DNA of 64,000 nt from Azohydromonas caseinilytica. Its GTDB lineage: Bacteria; Pseudomonadota; Gammaproteobacteria; Burkholderiales; Burkholderiaceae_C. The stretch spans positions 166,801 through 230,800 of the forward strand of contig NZ_JABBFW010000002.1 in the NCBI RefSeq assembly GCF_012927045.1, written 5' to 3'. The position numbers were made by a program, and so were the translations under genes. Under the pieces are notes generated by a model, which worked only from the letters and a program-made list of their open reading frames with translations, ran no database searches and was not told where the DNA came from. Positions 17,491-26,548 of this stretch are shown one piece after another; within the stretch, counting starts at the first letter, position 1; every line of letters starts with the position of its first letter.

Positions 17491-18957
17491 TCACGGCTGG
17501 GGCGAGGGCGCACGCACCACCGTGACGGTGCATTCGCTCTGCGCCACCACCTGGGAGGAGACGCTGCCCAGGTAGCGGCGCAGCGCCGAATTGGCGCGCG
17601 CGCCCATGACGATGTGGTCCACCTGCGTGCGCTGCGCGAAGTCGATGATCGCCGCTGCCGGGTCCGGCGCCTCCAACACGTGGAAGGTGAGCCGGCCCTG
17701 GCCCAGTTGCAGCGCCTGCGAGATCGGCCGCGCCCAATGCTTGAGGCCCACGAGCTGGCGCACATGGTGGCTGCGGCCCTGCTCGTCCACGAGCTGGTCC
17801 ATGCCGATGCGCGCGGTGCGCATCACGCTCACGCAGGCCAGCCGCGCGCCGGGCTCGGTGGAGAGGATGCGGCGCACCGTCTCGCGCAGCTGCTCCAGCA
17901 GTTCCTCGCCGGCGTTGTCCACGTCCACCGCGGCCATCACGATCGGGTTGCGCGCCACCTGCTCGCCTGCGCTCACCGTGGCGCGCGGCTCGTTGCCCAC
18001 CGAGGCCAGCCAGCGCCGCAGCGTGCGCCAGCGCCCGGCCGTGCCGCGCTTGTGGGCGCGCGCGGTGAGCTCGATCTGCTCGGGCTCCTGCAGCGCCAGG
18101 GCCAGCTGCGCCGCGCTGGGCCAGCGCCGCTCGGGGTCCACCTCCAGGCAGCGCAGGATCACTTCCTGCAGCCACGGCGGCAGCTCCGGGCGCAGCGCGC
18201 TCGGCGGCACCGGCTCGGTGTAGAGCCGCCGGCGCAGCCCGGACACGCTGGTGGGCTGGCCGAAGGGGCGCTCGCCGGTGGCGAGGTGGTAGAGCATCAC
18301 GCCCAGCGCGAACAGGTCGCTGCGCGGGTCGTTGCGCACGAACTGCACCTGCTCGGGCGACATGTACGGCCCGGTGCCGATGGGCAGCGTGAACTCCTCG
18401 TCGAGCAGGTCGGGGAGGTGGTCGTGGCGCGAGAGCCCGTAGTCCACCAGCACGGCGCTGCGGTCGGCGCGGAACAGGATGTTGCTGGGCTTGACGTCCA
18501 GGTGCACCACATGCTGGCGGTGCAGGTCGTGCAGCGCGGTGGCCACGCGGATGCCGATGTCCACCACCTCGGCCAGCGGCAGCGGCGCATCATCCAGTCG
18601 CGGGCGCAACGAGGGGCCCGGGATCAGCTCCATGACGATGTAGGGCTGGCGCGCGAAGTCGCCCTTGGCGATGAAGCGCGGCACGTGCACGCCCGCGAGC
18701 ATGGGCATGATCATCATCTCGACCTCGAAGCCGACGATGGTGGCCGGGTCCTCGCCGCCCTTGATGCGCGGCACCTTCATGATCAGCGGCAGCACATGCT
18801 GCGGGTGCGTGACGCGCCACAAATGCGCCATGCCGCCCTGGTGCAGGTGCTCCTGCAGCGTGAAGCCGTCGATGACGCGGCCCGGGCGCAGCGGGGCATG
18901 CGCCTCGTCGTCCGTGCCGCGGCCGCCCTCAGCGCCCATCGTGCAGGCGTTCTCCAA
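17491..18957 (-). CDS. Ser/Thr protein kinase fused to a universal stress protein (UspA) domain
   Basis: This 488-residue fusion has a Hanks-type kinase at about residues 27-290. The glycine loop is LHQGGMAHLW, the ATP-binding lysine is Lys61 (LIMKVPR), and the catalytic loop is HLDVKPSN (Asp154, Lys156, Asn159), with Leu in place of the usual Arg. The metal motif is DYG (172-174) instead of DFG, and MSPEQ stands at the APE position. Loss of the HRD arginine usually means the kinase does not need activation-loop phosphorylation. Residues about 335-485 are a UspA-like domain (IVMAAVDVDNAGEELL; VMGARANSALRRYLGS). No membrane segment is visible, so it is cytoplasmic. Its start overlaps the end of the upstream phosphoesterase by 29 bases (ATG 18957; ATG 18939 is the alternative), implying coupled translation. 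Function is inferred as stress signalling. Confidence 0.9.
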   Translation of the reverse strand: MENACTMGAEGGRGTDDEAHAPLRPGRVIDGFTLQEHLHQGGMAHLWRVTHPQHVLPLIMKVPRIKGGEDPATIVGFEVEMMIMPMLAGVHVPRFIAKGDFARQPYIVMELIPGPSLRPRLDDAPLPLAEVVDIGIRVATALHDLHRQHVVHLDVKPSNILFRADRSAVLVDYGLSRHDHLPDLLDEEFTLPIGTGPYMSPEQVQFVRNDPRSDLFALGVMLYHLATGERPFGQPTSVSGLRRRLYTEPVPPSALRPELPPWLQEVILRCLEVDPERRWPSAAQLALALQEPEQIELTARAHKRGTAGRWRTLRRWLASVGNEPRATVSAGEQVARNPIVMAAVDVDNAGEELLEQLRETVRRILSTEPGARLACVSVMRTARIGMDQLVDEQGRSHHVRQLVGLKHWARPISQALQLGQGRLTFHVLEAPDPAAAIIDFAQRTQVDHIVMGARANSALRRYLGSVSSQVVAQSECTVTVVRAPSPQP

Positions 18958-19672
18958 ACTCCGGCGGCAGCCCGGCGGCGATGATCTTGTGCGCCGCGGC
19001 CTCGTGGTCGTAGGGCACGCGCTGGAAGCACAGCGTCATGGCCTCGTCGTCGAAGAGGGCATAGGCCGCGGCGGGGTTGCCGTCGCGCGGCTGGCCGCAG
19101 GCGCCAGGAATGGCCAGCCACTGCCGGTGTACCGGCACGGGAATGGGCACGCCCGGTACCGGCGTGAAGTCGCCCGCCTTGCCGGTGCCCGAGAGGTGGA
19201 ACAGCATGGGCAGGTGCATGTGGCCGCAGAACACATGCCGCGCCTGGGTGGCCTGCAGGCTGCGCACGGCCTCGGCGCGGCCCAGGATGTACTCCCACTC
19301 CGCTGGCGCATGGGCGTTGGCGTGCACGAAGAGCGCCGTGCCGCGCTGCTGGCTCAGGGGCAGCCGGGCGAGGAACTCCAGCTGCGCCGCGTCGAGCTGC
19401 GTGCGCGTCCACTCCACCGCCAGCCGCGCCGTGGGGCGCATGGTGGGCTGCGCGCCGCGCACGGTGGCCGCGTCGTGGTTGCCCATCACGGCGATGGCGC
19501 CCTGGTCCACCAGCGCGCGCACCTGGTCCACCACCCAGCCCGGATCGGCGCCGTAGCCCACGAAGTCGCCCAGGAAGGCGAATTGCGCCGCGCCATGGGC
19601 GCGGGCATGGGCGAGCACTTCCTCCAGCGCCTCGCGGTTGGCGTGCAGGTCGGTGATCAGGGCGAATTTCAT
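18929..19672 (-). CDS. Calcineurin-like metallophosphoesterase
   Basis: This 247-residue protein starts at ATG 19672 and has the metallophosphoesterase motifs in order: DLHAN (TDLHANREAL) at the N-terminus, GDFVGYGADP, GNHD (VMGNHDAAT), then FVHANAH and CGHMHLP. Size and motifs match the family of small bacterial phosphoesterases with a two-metal site; the reaction could be on a phosphoprotein, a nucleotide or a small molecule. It is the first gene of an operon with the kinase-UspA fusion (29-base overlap), so it may reverse the kinase's phosphorylations, but this is inference. No signal peptide is seen. Confidence 0.87.
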   Translation of the reverse strand: MKFALITDLHANREALEEVLAHARAHGAAQFAFLGDFVGYGADPGWVVDQVRALVDQGAIAVMGNHDAATVRGAQPTMRPTARLAVEWTRTQLDAAQLEFLARLPLSQQRGTALFVHANAHAPAEWEYILGRAEAVRSLQATQARHVFCGHMHLPMLFHLSGTGKAGDFTPVPGVPIPVPVHRQWLAIPGACGQPRDGNPAAAYALFDDEAMTLCFQRVPYDHEAAAHKIIAAGLPPEFGERLHDGR

Positions 19673-19766
19673 CGGGCACCAGGCAGGAACAGGGCTGCGG
19701 ATGCTGCACGCCCAGGCTTACCCGACGCTGCCGTGCGCCGCGCCGGCAGCGCGGGAAAAGGACGTG

Positions 19767-20699
19767 TCAGCCGATACGGCCCAGCAACAGGTATTCCATG
19801 AGGGCCTTTTGCACGTGCATCCGGTTCTCGGCCTCGTCCCAGACCACCGACTGCGGTCCGTCGATGACCTCGGCCGTCACCTCCTCGCCGCGGTGCGCGG
19901 GCAGGCAGTGCATGAACACGGCGTCGGGCTGCGCGACGGCCATCATGTCGGCGTCCACGCACCAGTCGGCGAAGGCCTGACGGCGCGCCTCGTTCTCGGC
20001 CTCGAAGCCCATGCTGGTCCACACGTCGGTGGTGACCAGGTGCGCGTTGCGGCAGGCCTCGCGCGGGTCGGCGAAGACCTTGTAGCAGCTGGCGTCGTTG
20101 ATGCCTGCCACGGAGGGGTCGATCTCGTAGCCGCTGGGGGTGCTGACGTGCACCGTGAAGCCCAGCACCTCGGCCGCCTGCAGCCAGGTGTTGGCCATGT
20201 TGTTGCCGTCGCCCACCCAGGCCACCGTCTTGCCCGCGATGGAGCCGCGGTGCTCGATGAAGGTGAAGATGTCGGCCAGGATCTGGCAGGGGTGGTACTC
20301 GTTGGTCAGCCCGTTGATGACGGGCACGCGCGAGTGCGCGGCGAAGGCTTCGAGCTTGGACTGCTCGAAGGTGCGGATCATCACCAGGTCCACCATGCGG
20401 CTGATGACGCGGGCGCTGTCCTCGATGGGCTCGGCGCGGCCGAGCTGGCTGTCGCCGGTGGTCAGGTGCACCACCGAGCCGCCCATCTGGTACATGCCGG
20501 CCTCGAAGCTCACGCGGGTGCGGGTGCTGGCCTTCTCGAAGATCATGGCCAGCGTGCGGTCGGCCAGCGGCTGGTACTTCTCGTAGTTCTTGAACCGCTT
20601 CTTGATGATGGCGGTGCGCTCCAGAAGGTACGAGTACTCCTCGGCGCGCAGGTCCTTGAACTGCAGGTAGTGCTTCATCAGGCTCATTCCGGGCTTCAT
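19767..20699 (-). CDS. argF: Ornithine carbamoyltransferase
   Basis: This protein of 310 residues joins ornithine and carbamoyl phosphate to citrulline in arginine synthesis. The carbamoyl-phosphate site FEKASTRTR, the HPCQ motif (NEYHPCQILAD) and the ornithine-binding HCLPAHRGEEV are all present. The ATG at 20699 overlaps the argD stop codon as ATGA, which favours coupled translation. Internal ATGs at 20687 and 20678 (MKHYLQFKDL) are also possible starts and the last fits many homologues. Located directly after argD on the same strand. Confidence 0.93.
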   Translation of the reverse strand: MKPGMSLMKHYLQFKDLRAEEYSYLLERTAIIKKRFKNYEKYQPLADRTLAMIFEKASTRTRVSFEAGMYQMGGSVVHLTTGDSQLGRAEPIEDSARVISRMVDLVMIRTFEQSKLEAFAAHSRVPVINGLTNEYHPCQILADIFTFIEHRGSIAGKTVAWVGDGNNMANTWLQAAEVLGFTVHVSTPSGYEIDPSVAGINDASCYKVFADPREACRNAHLVTTDVWTSMGFEAENEARRQAFADWCVDADMMAVAQPDAVFMHCLPAHRGEEVTAEVIDGPQSVVWDEAENRMHVQKALMEYLLLGRIG

Positions 20700-21895
20700 G
20701 GCGCGGTGGTTTCGGCAACGAACTGGCGAACCAGCGGACACAGGATCAAGACGATCTCGTCGGCCTCGGCGGCCGTGAGGATCAGCGGCGGCACCAGGCG
20801 GATGACGCGATCGGCGGTGACGCTCAGCAGCAGCCCGGCCTGCGCCGCGCGGCCCAGCAGCTCACCGCAGGGACGGTCGAGCTCGATGCCCAGCATCAGG
20901 CCCTGGCCGCGGATCTCGACCACGGCCGGGAGGCCGGCGAACTCGCGCTCCAGGCCGGCGCGCAGCTGGGCGCCGACGCGCGCGGCGTTCTCCATCAGGC
21001 CGTCCTCTTCCATGATGCGCAGCGTCTCCACGCCGGCGCGCATGGCCAGCGGGTTGCCGCCGAAGGTGGTGCCGTGGTTGCCCGGCTGGAACACGCCCGC
21101 GGCGCGCGGGCCGCACACCACGGCGCCGATGGGCACGCCCGAGCCCAGGCCCTTGGCCAGCGGCATCACGTCGGGCTGGATGCCGGCCCACTGGTGCGCG
21201 AACCACTTGCCGGTGCGGCCGATGCCGCACTGCACCTCGTCGAGCATGAGCAGCCACTGGCGCTCGTCGCAGAGCTTGCGCAGGCCCTGCAGGTACTCCC
21301 AGCGCGCCGGGTTGATGCCGCCTTCGCCCTGGATCGTCTCCAGGAACACGGCCACGACATTGGGGCGGGAACGGGCCACTTCCTCGACTGCTGCCAGGTC
21401 GTTGAGCGGGACACGGATGAAACCTTCGACCAGCGGGCCGAAGCCGGCCTGGACCTTGGCATTGCCGGTGGCCGACAGCGTGGCGATGGAGCGGCCGTGG
21501 AAGGCCTTCTCGTAGACGATGACCTCGGGCATCTCGATGCCGCGGTCATGGCCGTACTTGCGCGCGATCTTGAGCGCCGCCTCGTTGGCTTCGAGCCCGG
21601 AGTTGCAGAAGAAGGCGTTGGTCAGGCCGGAGATCTCGGCAAGCTTGGCGCCGAGCTGCTCCTGCAGCGGCACGCGGTAGTAGTTGGAGCAGTGGATGAG
21701 CTTGGCGACCTGGTCCTGCAGCGCCGGCACGAGCTTGGGGTGCGCGTGGCCCAGCGTGTTGACGGCGATGCCGCCCAGGCCGTCGAGGTACTGCTTGCCG
21801 TCGGTGTCCCACACCCTGCAGCCCTGGCCATGCGACAGCGCAAAGGGCAGGCGGCCGTAGGTGTTCATCAGGGGCGTCGGGAGAGGGGCATTCAT
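20696..21895 (-). CDS. argD: Acetylornithine aminotransferase
   Basis: This 399-residue PLP enzyme converts N-acetylglutamate semialdehyde to N-acetylornithine and may also act in lysine synthesis. Class III aminotransferase features are visible: GLGGIAVNTLGHAHP, NSGLEANEAALKIAR, the AFHGRS segment, LDEVQCGIGRTG, and the PLP lysine in LAKGLGSGVPIGA. I chose ATG 21895 (MNAPLPTPLMNTYGR); the open frame extends to 21985 but without family similarity. It forms a two-gene unit with argF and is divergent from the DUF3579 gene, with 244 bases between the starts. Confidence 0.94.
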   Translation of the reverse strand: MNAPLPTPLMNTYGRLPFALSHGQGCRVWDTDGKQYLDGLGGIAVNTLGHAHPKLVPALQDQVAKLIHCSNYYRVPLQEQLGAKLAEISGLTNAFFCNSGLEANEAALKIARKYGHDRGIEMPEVIVYEKAFHGRSIATLSATGNAKVQAGFGPLVEGFIRVPLNDLAAVEEVARSRPNVVAVFLETIQGEGGINPARWEYLQGLRKLCDERQWLLMLDEVQCGIGRTGKWFAHQWAGIQPDVMPLAKGLGSGVPIGAVVCGPRAAGVFQPGNHGTTFGGNPLAMRAGVETLRIMEEDGLMENAARVGAQLRAGLEREFAGLPAVVEIRGQGLMLGIELDRPCGELLGRAAQAGLLLSVTADRVIRLVPPLILTAAEADEIVLILCPLVRQFVAETTAP

Positions 21896-22139
21896 CGGTG
21901 GCAGGCTCCGCACAAAAAAGGCGGCCGGGCATGTCAGTGCGCGACATGCGCCGGCCAAGTGGGGGATTCTAAGACGCGCCCGCAAGCGGCCTTTTCAGGG
22001 GGCGAAGCGTGCGCCGCGGCTGCCCGCGCGGCCGGGTCAGACCGATCGTCAGGCAGGGGAAACCCGTAAGCAGGCACAATATCGGCCCCCGTTGCGTGGC
22101 CCAAGCGGCTTCGCGCCCCACCGGATTCCTTCTGTTCGC

Positions 22140-22529
22140 ATGACCAAACCCCGAGAAGTTTTCATCCAGGGGATCACTCTCCAAGGTCGCACTTTCAGGC
22201 CCAGCGACTGGGCCGAGCGGCTGGCGGGTGCGATGTCCTCCTTCCGTCCCGGCGGTGCGCGTACCGGTCCGGGCGCGCACATTGGCTACTCGCCGCTGTG
22301 CGTGCCGCGCGTCATCAACGGCGTCAAATGCGTGATCGTGAGCGAGGCGCTCAAGGACGTGGACCAGCGCGCCTGGGACTTCGTCATGAACTTTGCGCGC
22401 GACAACGAGCTGCAGGTGGCCGAAGCCTGCCTGCTGCCCGACAAGGCCGCCGCGCCGCAGCCGGACAAGGCGCAGGCACCGAAGCCCGCGGCGGCTCAGG
22501 GCGCCGGGAAGGCGGCCGAGGTCAAGTGA
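22140..22529 (+). CDS. DUF3579 family protein
   Basis: This 129-residue protein starts at ATG 22140 (MTKPREVFIQGITLQGRTFRP). The conserved core (SDWAERLAG, SPLCVPRVINGVKCVIV, DQRAWDFVMNFARDN) matches the DUF3579 family, a small group typical of Burkholderiales and found between argD and rpsT, as here. After residue about 100 it has an Ala/Pro/Lys-rich tail of low complexity. Function is unknown. It is convergent with rpsT, sharing a bidirectional terminator at 22637-22665. Confidence 0.85.
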   Translation: MTKPREVFIQGITLQGRTFRPSDWAERLAGAMSSFRPGGARTGPGAHIGYSPLCVPRVINGVKCVIVSEALKDVDQRAWDFVMNFARDNELQVAEACLLPDKAAAPQPDKAQAPKPAAAQGAGKAAEVK

Positions 22530-22636
22530 GGAAGGACTGGCGCGCAGCCTGGGCGCGCTGAGAGAGGCACGGTGATCGGTGCGTTTGCGGACGCACCCTT
22601 TGCCAGGGTCGGCGCTTCAAAAAGCGCCCGGCCATG

Positions 22637-22665
22637 AAAAAAGGCCTGCAGCGCAGGCCTTTTTC
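22637..22665. terminator. Bidirectional rho-independent terminator between the DUF3579 gene and rpsT
   Basis: A stem GGCCTGC/GCAGGCC with a 3-base loop is flanked by an A-run on the left and a T-run on the right, so it can stop transcription from both the plus-strand DUF3579 gene and the minus-strand rpsT. Confidence 0.88.
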
Positions 22666-22688
22666 ATATCCCCCTGGGAACCGCCTTG

Positions 22689-23006
22689 TCAGGCAGCAGC
22701 AGCGGTGGAAGCCAGCGACAGGGCCTTGACCTTGGCGGCCAGGCGGCTCTTCTGGCGGGCGGCCTTGTTCTTGTGGAAGATGCCCTTGTCGGCGACGGAG
22801 TCGATCACGCTTTGGGCGGCCTTGAACACGTCGGCGGCCTTGGCGGCGTCACCGGCGGCAACGGCCTTCTGCACGTTCTTGACGGCGGTGCGGAACTTCG
22901 AACGCAGCGCGGTGTTGGCGGCGTTGAGCTTCACGTCCTGGCGCGCGCGCTTGCGGCCCGACGCGATGCGGACGGTCTTCTTCTTGGCTTTGGAAGAGGT
23001 GGCCAT
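22689..23006 (-). CDS. rpsT: 30S ribosomal protein S20
   Basis: This 105-residue basic protein begins [20 protein letters not shown] and has the helical S20 pattern ([36 protein letters not shown]). S20 binds 16S rRNA early in 30S assembly. It is longer than the usual 87 residues because of an Ala-rich middle loop and an Ala-rich C-terminal tail. It is monocistronic, divergent from murJ, with an extended -10 promoter 35 bases upstream of the start. Confidence 0.96.
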   Translation of the reverse strand: MATSSKAKKKTVRIASGRKRARQDVKLNAANTALRSKFRTAVKNVQKAVAAGDAAKAADVFKAAQSVIDSVADKGIFHKNKAARQKSRLAAKVKALSLASTAAAA

Positions 23007-23040
23007 GCTGGTGTGGTTGGTCCAGGGTGGAAAGCCGACG

Positions 23041-23049
23041 AGTATAGCA
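23041..23049 (-). promoter_or_regulatory. Extended -10 promoter of rpsT
   Basis: Read on the minus strand the sequence is TGCTATACT, an extended -10 element (TGn plus TATACT), 35 bases upstream of the rpsT ATG. No good -35 is visible, which is normal for extended -10 promoters. Confidence 0.6.
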
Positions 23050-23175
23050 TTTATGTGTTGATGGCCGAAAGCCTGGTCCGAGCGCCGCGGGTGGTCTTCC
23101 TATAATTCGCCGCTTTGCCGCTTCCGCCGTGATCTCCTGCCGCGCCGGTTCAGGGCGCGCGCCGCGGCCCGCCTC

Positions 23176-24732
23176 ATGAACCTGCTCAAGGCCGCCTCCA
23201 CTGTCTCCCTGTTCACCCTGGCCTCTCGCATCACGGGCTTGGCGCGTGAGCTGCTTATTGCCTCGGCTTTCGGCGCCAGCGCTGCCACCGACGCCTTCAA
23301 CGTCGCGTTCCGCATTCCGAACCTGCTGCGCCGGCTCTTTGCGGAGGGCGCCTTCTCGCAGGCCTTCGTGCCGCTGCTGGCGGCGACGCGTGCCAAGGAG
23401 GGCGATGAGGTGACGCAGTCGCTGATCGACGCCGTGGCCACCGTGCTGGTCTGGGCGTTGCTGGTGACCTGCGTCGTCGGTGTCGTGGCTGCGCCCGTGG
23501 TGGTGTGGCTGATGGCCTCGGGCCTGGCACGCTTTGACGATGCCGTGGTGATGACGCGCTGGATGTTTCCCTACATCGGCTGCATGTCGCTGGTGGCGCT
23601 GGCCGCGGGCATCCTCAATACCTGGAAGCACTTCGTGGTGCCTGCGGCTACGCCGGTGGTGCTCAACCTTTGCATGATCGGCGCGGCGGTGCTGCTGGCG
23701 CCGCGCTTTGCGGCCTGGGGGATTGAGCCTATCTACGCCATGGCCGCCGGCGTGATGCTGGGCGGGCTGCTGCAGCTGGCCGTGCAATTGCCCGCACTGG
23801 CGCGCCTGGGGCACCTGCCGCACATCGGCCTCACGCCGGCGCGCCTGCGCGCGGCCTGGCACCACCCGGGCGTGCACCGCGTACTCAAGCAGATGGCGCC
23901 TGCATTGCTGGGCGTGTCGGTGGCGCAGCTGTCATTGCTGATCAATACCCAGATCGCTTCGCAGCTCGGGCCGGGCGCGGTGTCCTGGCTCACGTACGCC
24001 GACCGGCTGATGGAGTTCCCCACGGCGCTGCTGGGTGTGGCGCTGGGTGTGGTGCTGCTGCCGCAGCTGTCGGCGGCACAGGCGCGCGAGGACGCTGCGG
24101 CCTACTCGGCGCTGCTGGACTGGGGCCTGCGCCTGGTGCTGCTGCTGGCGCTGCCTTGCGCGGCGGCGCTGCTGGTGTTCGCGCACCCGCTGGTGGCCAC
24201 GCTCTACCACTACGGCGCCTTCGCTGCCAACGACGTGCAGCAAACGGTGGTGGCGCTCATGGGCTACGGCATAGGCCTGATGGGCTTGGTGGGCACCAAG
24301 GTGCTGGCGCCGGGCTTCTACGCCCGCCTGGACATCCGCACGCCGGTGCGCATCGCGGTGGTGGTGCTGGCGGCGACGCAGGCGATGAACCTGGTGTTCG
24401 TGCCCTGGATCGGGCACGCGGGGCTGGCGCTGTCGATCGGGCTGGGCGCGCTGCTCAATGCCGGCTGGCTGCTGGTGGGACTGCGCCGGCGTGGCTCCTA
24501 TACGCCGGCCGCGGGCTGGCTGGCCTTCTTCCTGCGCGTGCTGTTCGCTACCTTGCTGCTGGCGGCGGCGCTGTCGTGGGTGGCGCAGGCGCTGGACTGG
24601 ACCGGGTTGCGCGCGCAGCCCGGGCTGCGTGTGGCGTTGCTGGCGGCCGTGCTCGGCGGCGCGGCGGTGCTGTACTTCGGTGCACTGGTTTTGTGCGGAA
24701 TCCGGCCGCGGCAATTCGTGCGGCGCGTGTGA
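23176..24732 (+). CDS. murJ: Lipid II flippase MurJ
   Basis: This 518-residue integral membrane protein has about 14 hydrophobic segments. It begins MNLLKAASTVSLFTLASRITGLARELLIA, and AFNVAFRIPNLLRRLFAEGAFSQAFVPLL is the well-conserved MurJ/MviN stretch with the essential arginines. It moves lipid II, the peptidoglycan precursor, across the inner membrane. Length fits the family (about 510). A -10-like TATAAT at 23101 lies about 70 bases upstream. The SirB1-like gene follows 19 bases later. murJ next to rpsT is a common arrangement in betaproteobacteria. Confidence 0.95.
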   Translation: MNLLKAASTVSLFTLASRITGLARELLIASAFGASAATDAFNVAFRIPNLLRRLFAEGAFSQAFVPLLAATRAKEGDEVTQSLIDAVATVLVWALLVTCVVGVVAAPVVVWLMASGLARFDDAVVMTRWMFPYIGCMSLVALAAGILNTWKHFVVPAATPVVLNLCMIGAAVLLAPRFAAWGIEPIYAMAAGVMLGGLLQLAVQLPALARLGHLPHIGLTPARLRAAWHHPGVHRVLKQMAPALLGVSVAQLSLLINTQIASQLGPGAVSWLTYADRLMEFPTALLGVALGVVLLPQLSAAQAREDAAAYSALLDWGLRLVLLLALPCAAALLVFAHPLVATLYHYGAFAANDVQQTVVALMGYGIGLMGLVGTKVLAPGFYARLDIRTPVRIAVVVLAATQAMNLVFVPWIGHAGLALSIGLGALLNAGWLLVGLRRRGSYTPAAGWLAFFLRVLFATLLLAAALSWVAQALDWTGLRAQPGLRVALLAAVLGGAAVLYFGALVLCGIRPRQFVRRV

Positions 24733-24738
24733 AGCGCC

Positions 24739-24744
24739 TACACT
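24739..24744 (+). promoter_or_regulatory. -10-like hexamer close to the SirB1-family start (leaderless candidate)
   Basis: TACACT ends 7 bases before the ATG at 24752 and no Shine-Dalgarno is present. A transcript from this element would begin at or next to the start codon. No clear -35 was found. Confidence 0.35.
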
Positions 24745-24751
24745 GGGCCGC

Positions 24752-25630
24752 ATGAGCGGCGGCATGCATTCCCGGCATTTCCAGGCTCCGACGGTGCTGG
24801 AGTACTTCGCGGCGCTGGTGGCAGACGATGACAGCCTCGCCGCCTTCGAGGCGGCAGTGAGCATCGCGCAGGACGAGTATCCCCAGCTTGATGCCCAGGG
24901 CGTGCTGCACGAGGTGGACATGCTGGCGGAGCGATTGCGCCGCCGGCTGCCCGCCGATGCGGCGCCGATGTTCAAGCTGCGCAGCCTCAACCGCTACTTC
25001 TTCCAGGAACTGGGCTTCGCGGGCAACGTCAACGACTACTACGACCCGGCCAACAGCTACCTGCACCAGGTGCTGGTCACGCGCCGGGGCATTCCCATCA
25101 CGCTGGCGCTGCTCTACATCGAGCTGGCCGGGCACATCGGGCTGCAAGCGCGCGGCATTTCCTTCCCGGGGCATTTCCTGGTCAAGCTGCACATGCCCCA
25201 AGGCGAAGTGGTGCTGGACCCGTTCAACGGCCGCTCGCTGTCGCGCGAGCAGCTCGACGAGCGGCTGCAGCCCTACCGCCGCCAGCAGGGGCTGGTGGGC
25301 GACTACGAGGCCCCCCTGGAGCTGTTCCTGCAGGCGGCCTCGCCGCGCGAGGTGCTGGCACGGCTGCTGCGCAACCTCAAGGAGATCCACCGCAGCGCCG
25401 GCGACTGGGTGCGGCTGCTGGCGGTGGAGCAGCGCCTGGTGATCCTGCTGCCCCAGGACTGGGAAGAGCGCCGCGATCGCGGCCTGTGCCAGGCCGAGCT
25501 GGGCCAGTACGCCGCCGCGGCCCAGGATCTGGCGCAGTACCTGCGCCAGCGTCCCCAGGCGGCCGACGCGCCAGCGCTCACCGAGCGGCTGGAGGAACTG
25601 CGCCGCTACGGCCAGCCGCGGCTGCACTGA
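24752..25630 (+). CDS. SirB1-family protein (transglutaminase-like plus TPR)
   Basis: This 292-residue protein starts at ATG 24752 (MSGGMHSRHFQAPTVLEYF). Residues about 100-190 contain the SirB1 core: SLNRYFFQELGFAGN, DYYDPANSYLHQVL, RRGIPITLALLYIELA, GISFPGHFLVK and LDPFNGRSLS. The His in FPGHFLV and Asp in VVLDPF occur as in transglutaminase-like folds, but no obvious catalytic Cys is seen. The C-terminal part is helical and TPR-like (WEERRDRGLCQAELGQYAAAAQDL). Function is unknown. It directly follows murJ. Confidence 0.87.
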   Translation: MSGGMHSRHFQAPTVLEYFAALVADDDSLAAFEAAVSIAQDEYPQLDAQGVLHEVDMLAERLRRRLPADAAPMFKLRSLNRYFFQELGFAGNVNDYYDPANSYLHQVLVTRRGIPITLALLYIELAGHIGLQARGISFPGHFLVKLHMPQGEVVLDPFNGRSLSREQLDERLQPYRRQQGLVGDYEAPLELFLQAASPREVLARLLRNLKEIHRSAGDWVRLLAVEQRLVILLPQDWEERRDRGLCQAELGQYAAAAQDLAQYLRQRPQAADAPALTERLEELRRYGQPRLH

Positions 25631-25848
25631 AGGCGGCCGCGCGCGCTGCAGCGCGTCCCCGGCTGCGCCGGGTACTTGTCTTGCCCGCCTACAATCGCGC
25701 CCGCAGTCCACGCGGGCCGGCCGTGCCAGTGCGCCACTGGTGTCACCGGCCCGCCGCTGACCGCGCCGGCGCTCATGGCCGGTGGAACCGGTTCACCGCC
25801 GGTCGCACCGGCAAGGCGCCGGAGTGCGCCGGCCGGACCAGAACCCGG

Positions 25849-26526
25849 ATGAAACAGATTCCCTTGCCGATCGCCTTCGAGCGGGTGCCGAGCTTCGACG
25901 GCTTCGTGCCCGGCGCCAACGCGGCCGCCGTGCAGCACCTGCGCCGGCTCGGCCCGGGCTCGGGCGCGCTGGCACCGCTGTACCTCTGGGGGCCGCCCGG
26001 CAGCGGCAAGACGCACCTGCTGCAGGCGCTGGTGCACGAGCGCCAGCTGGCCGGCGAGCGCGTGGGCTGGTTCAACGCCGCCGACCCGGTGCCCTGGGAG
26101 GTGGACGAGGGCTGGACGCTGATCGTCATGGACGACTGCGATCGGCTCGATGAGCTGCACCAGCAGGCGGCGTTTGCCGCGTTCATCGATGCCGCGACCT
26201 TCCAGGTGCAGGTGGCCGCCGCCGGCCGGGTGCCGCCGGTGGACCTGCCCGTGCGCGAGGACCTGCGCACCCGGCTGGGCTGGGGCGACGTGTTCGCGCT
26301 GCAGCCGCTGACCGAGCGTGAGGCCCGCGCCACGCTGCAACACGAGGCACAGCGCCGTGGCATCGAACTCTCAGACGACGTGATGGATTACCTGCTGAAC
26401 CACTTCGACCGCGACCTCAAGCACCTCATGGGCCTGCTCGACCGTCTCGACGGCTTCGCGCTGGCACAGCGCCGTGCCGTGACGGTGCCGCTGCTGCGCC
26501 GCATGCTGGCCGAGGAGGGCGCCTGA
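25849..26526 (+). CDS. hda: DnaA regulatory inactivator Hda
   Basis: This 225-residue AAA+ protein starts at ATG 25849 with MKQIPLPIAFERVPSFDGFV; the QIPLPI segment is the clamp-binding motif typical of Hda. LWGPPGSGKTHLLQA is Walker A and LIVMDDCDRL is Walker B, with LRTRLGWGDVFAL as the arginine-containing sensor region. With the sliding clamp Hda stimulates hydrolysis of ATP on DnaA and prevents over-initiation. It begins the run hda-HAD-pcnB-folK. A 218-base interval precedes it, with TACAAT at 25688 as a possible -10. Confidence 0.92.
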   Translation: MKQIPLPIAFERVPSFDGFVPGANAAAVQHLRRLGPGSGALAPLYLWGPPGSGKTHLLQALVHERQLAGERVGWFNAADPVPWEVDEGWTLIVMDDCDRLDELHQQAAFAAFIDAATFQVQVAAAGRVPPVDLPVREDLRTRLGWGDVFALQPLTEREARATLQHEAQRRGIELSDDVMDYLLNHFDRDLKHLMGLLDRLDGFALAQRRAVTVPLLRRMLAEEGA

Positions 26527-26548
26527 AGCGACCCCCCACAAGAACAAC

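Noticed and set aside
23101-23106. TATAAT as a full promoter of murJ
   Set aside because: No -35 at a normal distance was found, so it is only mentioned as a possible -10 and not listed as a feature.
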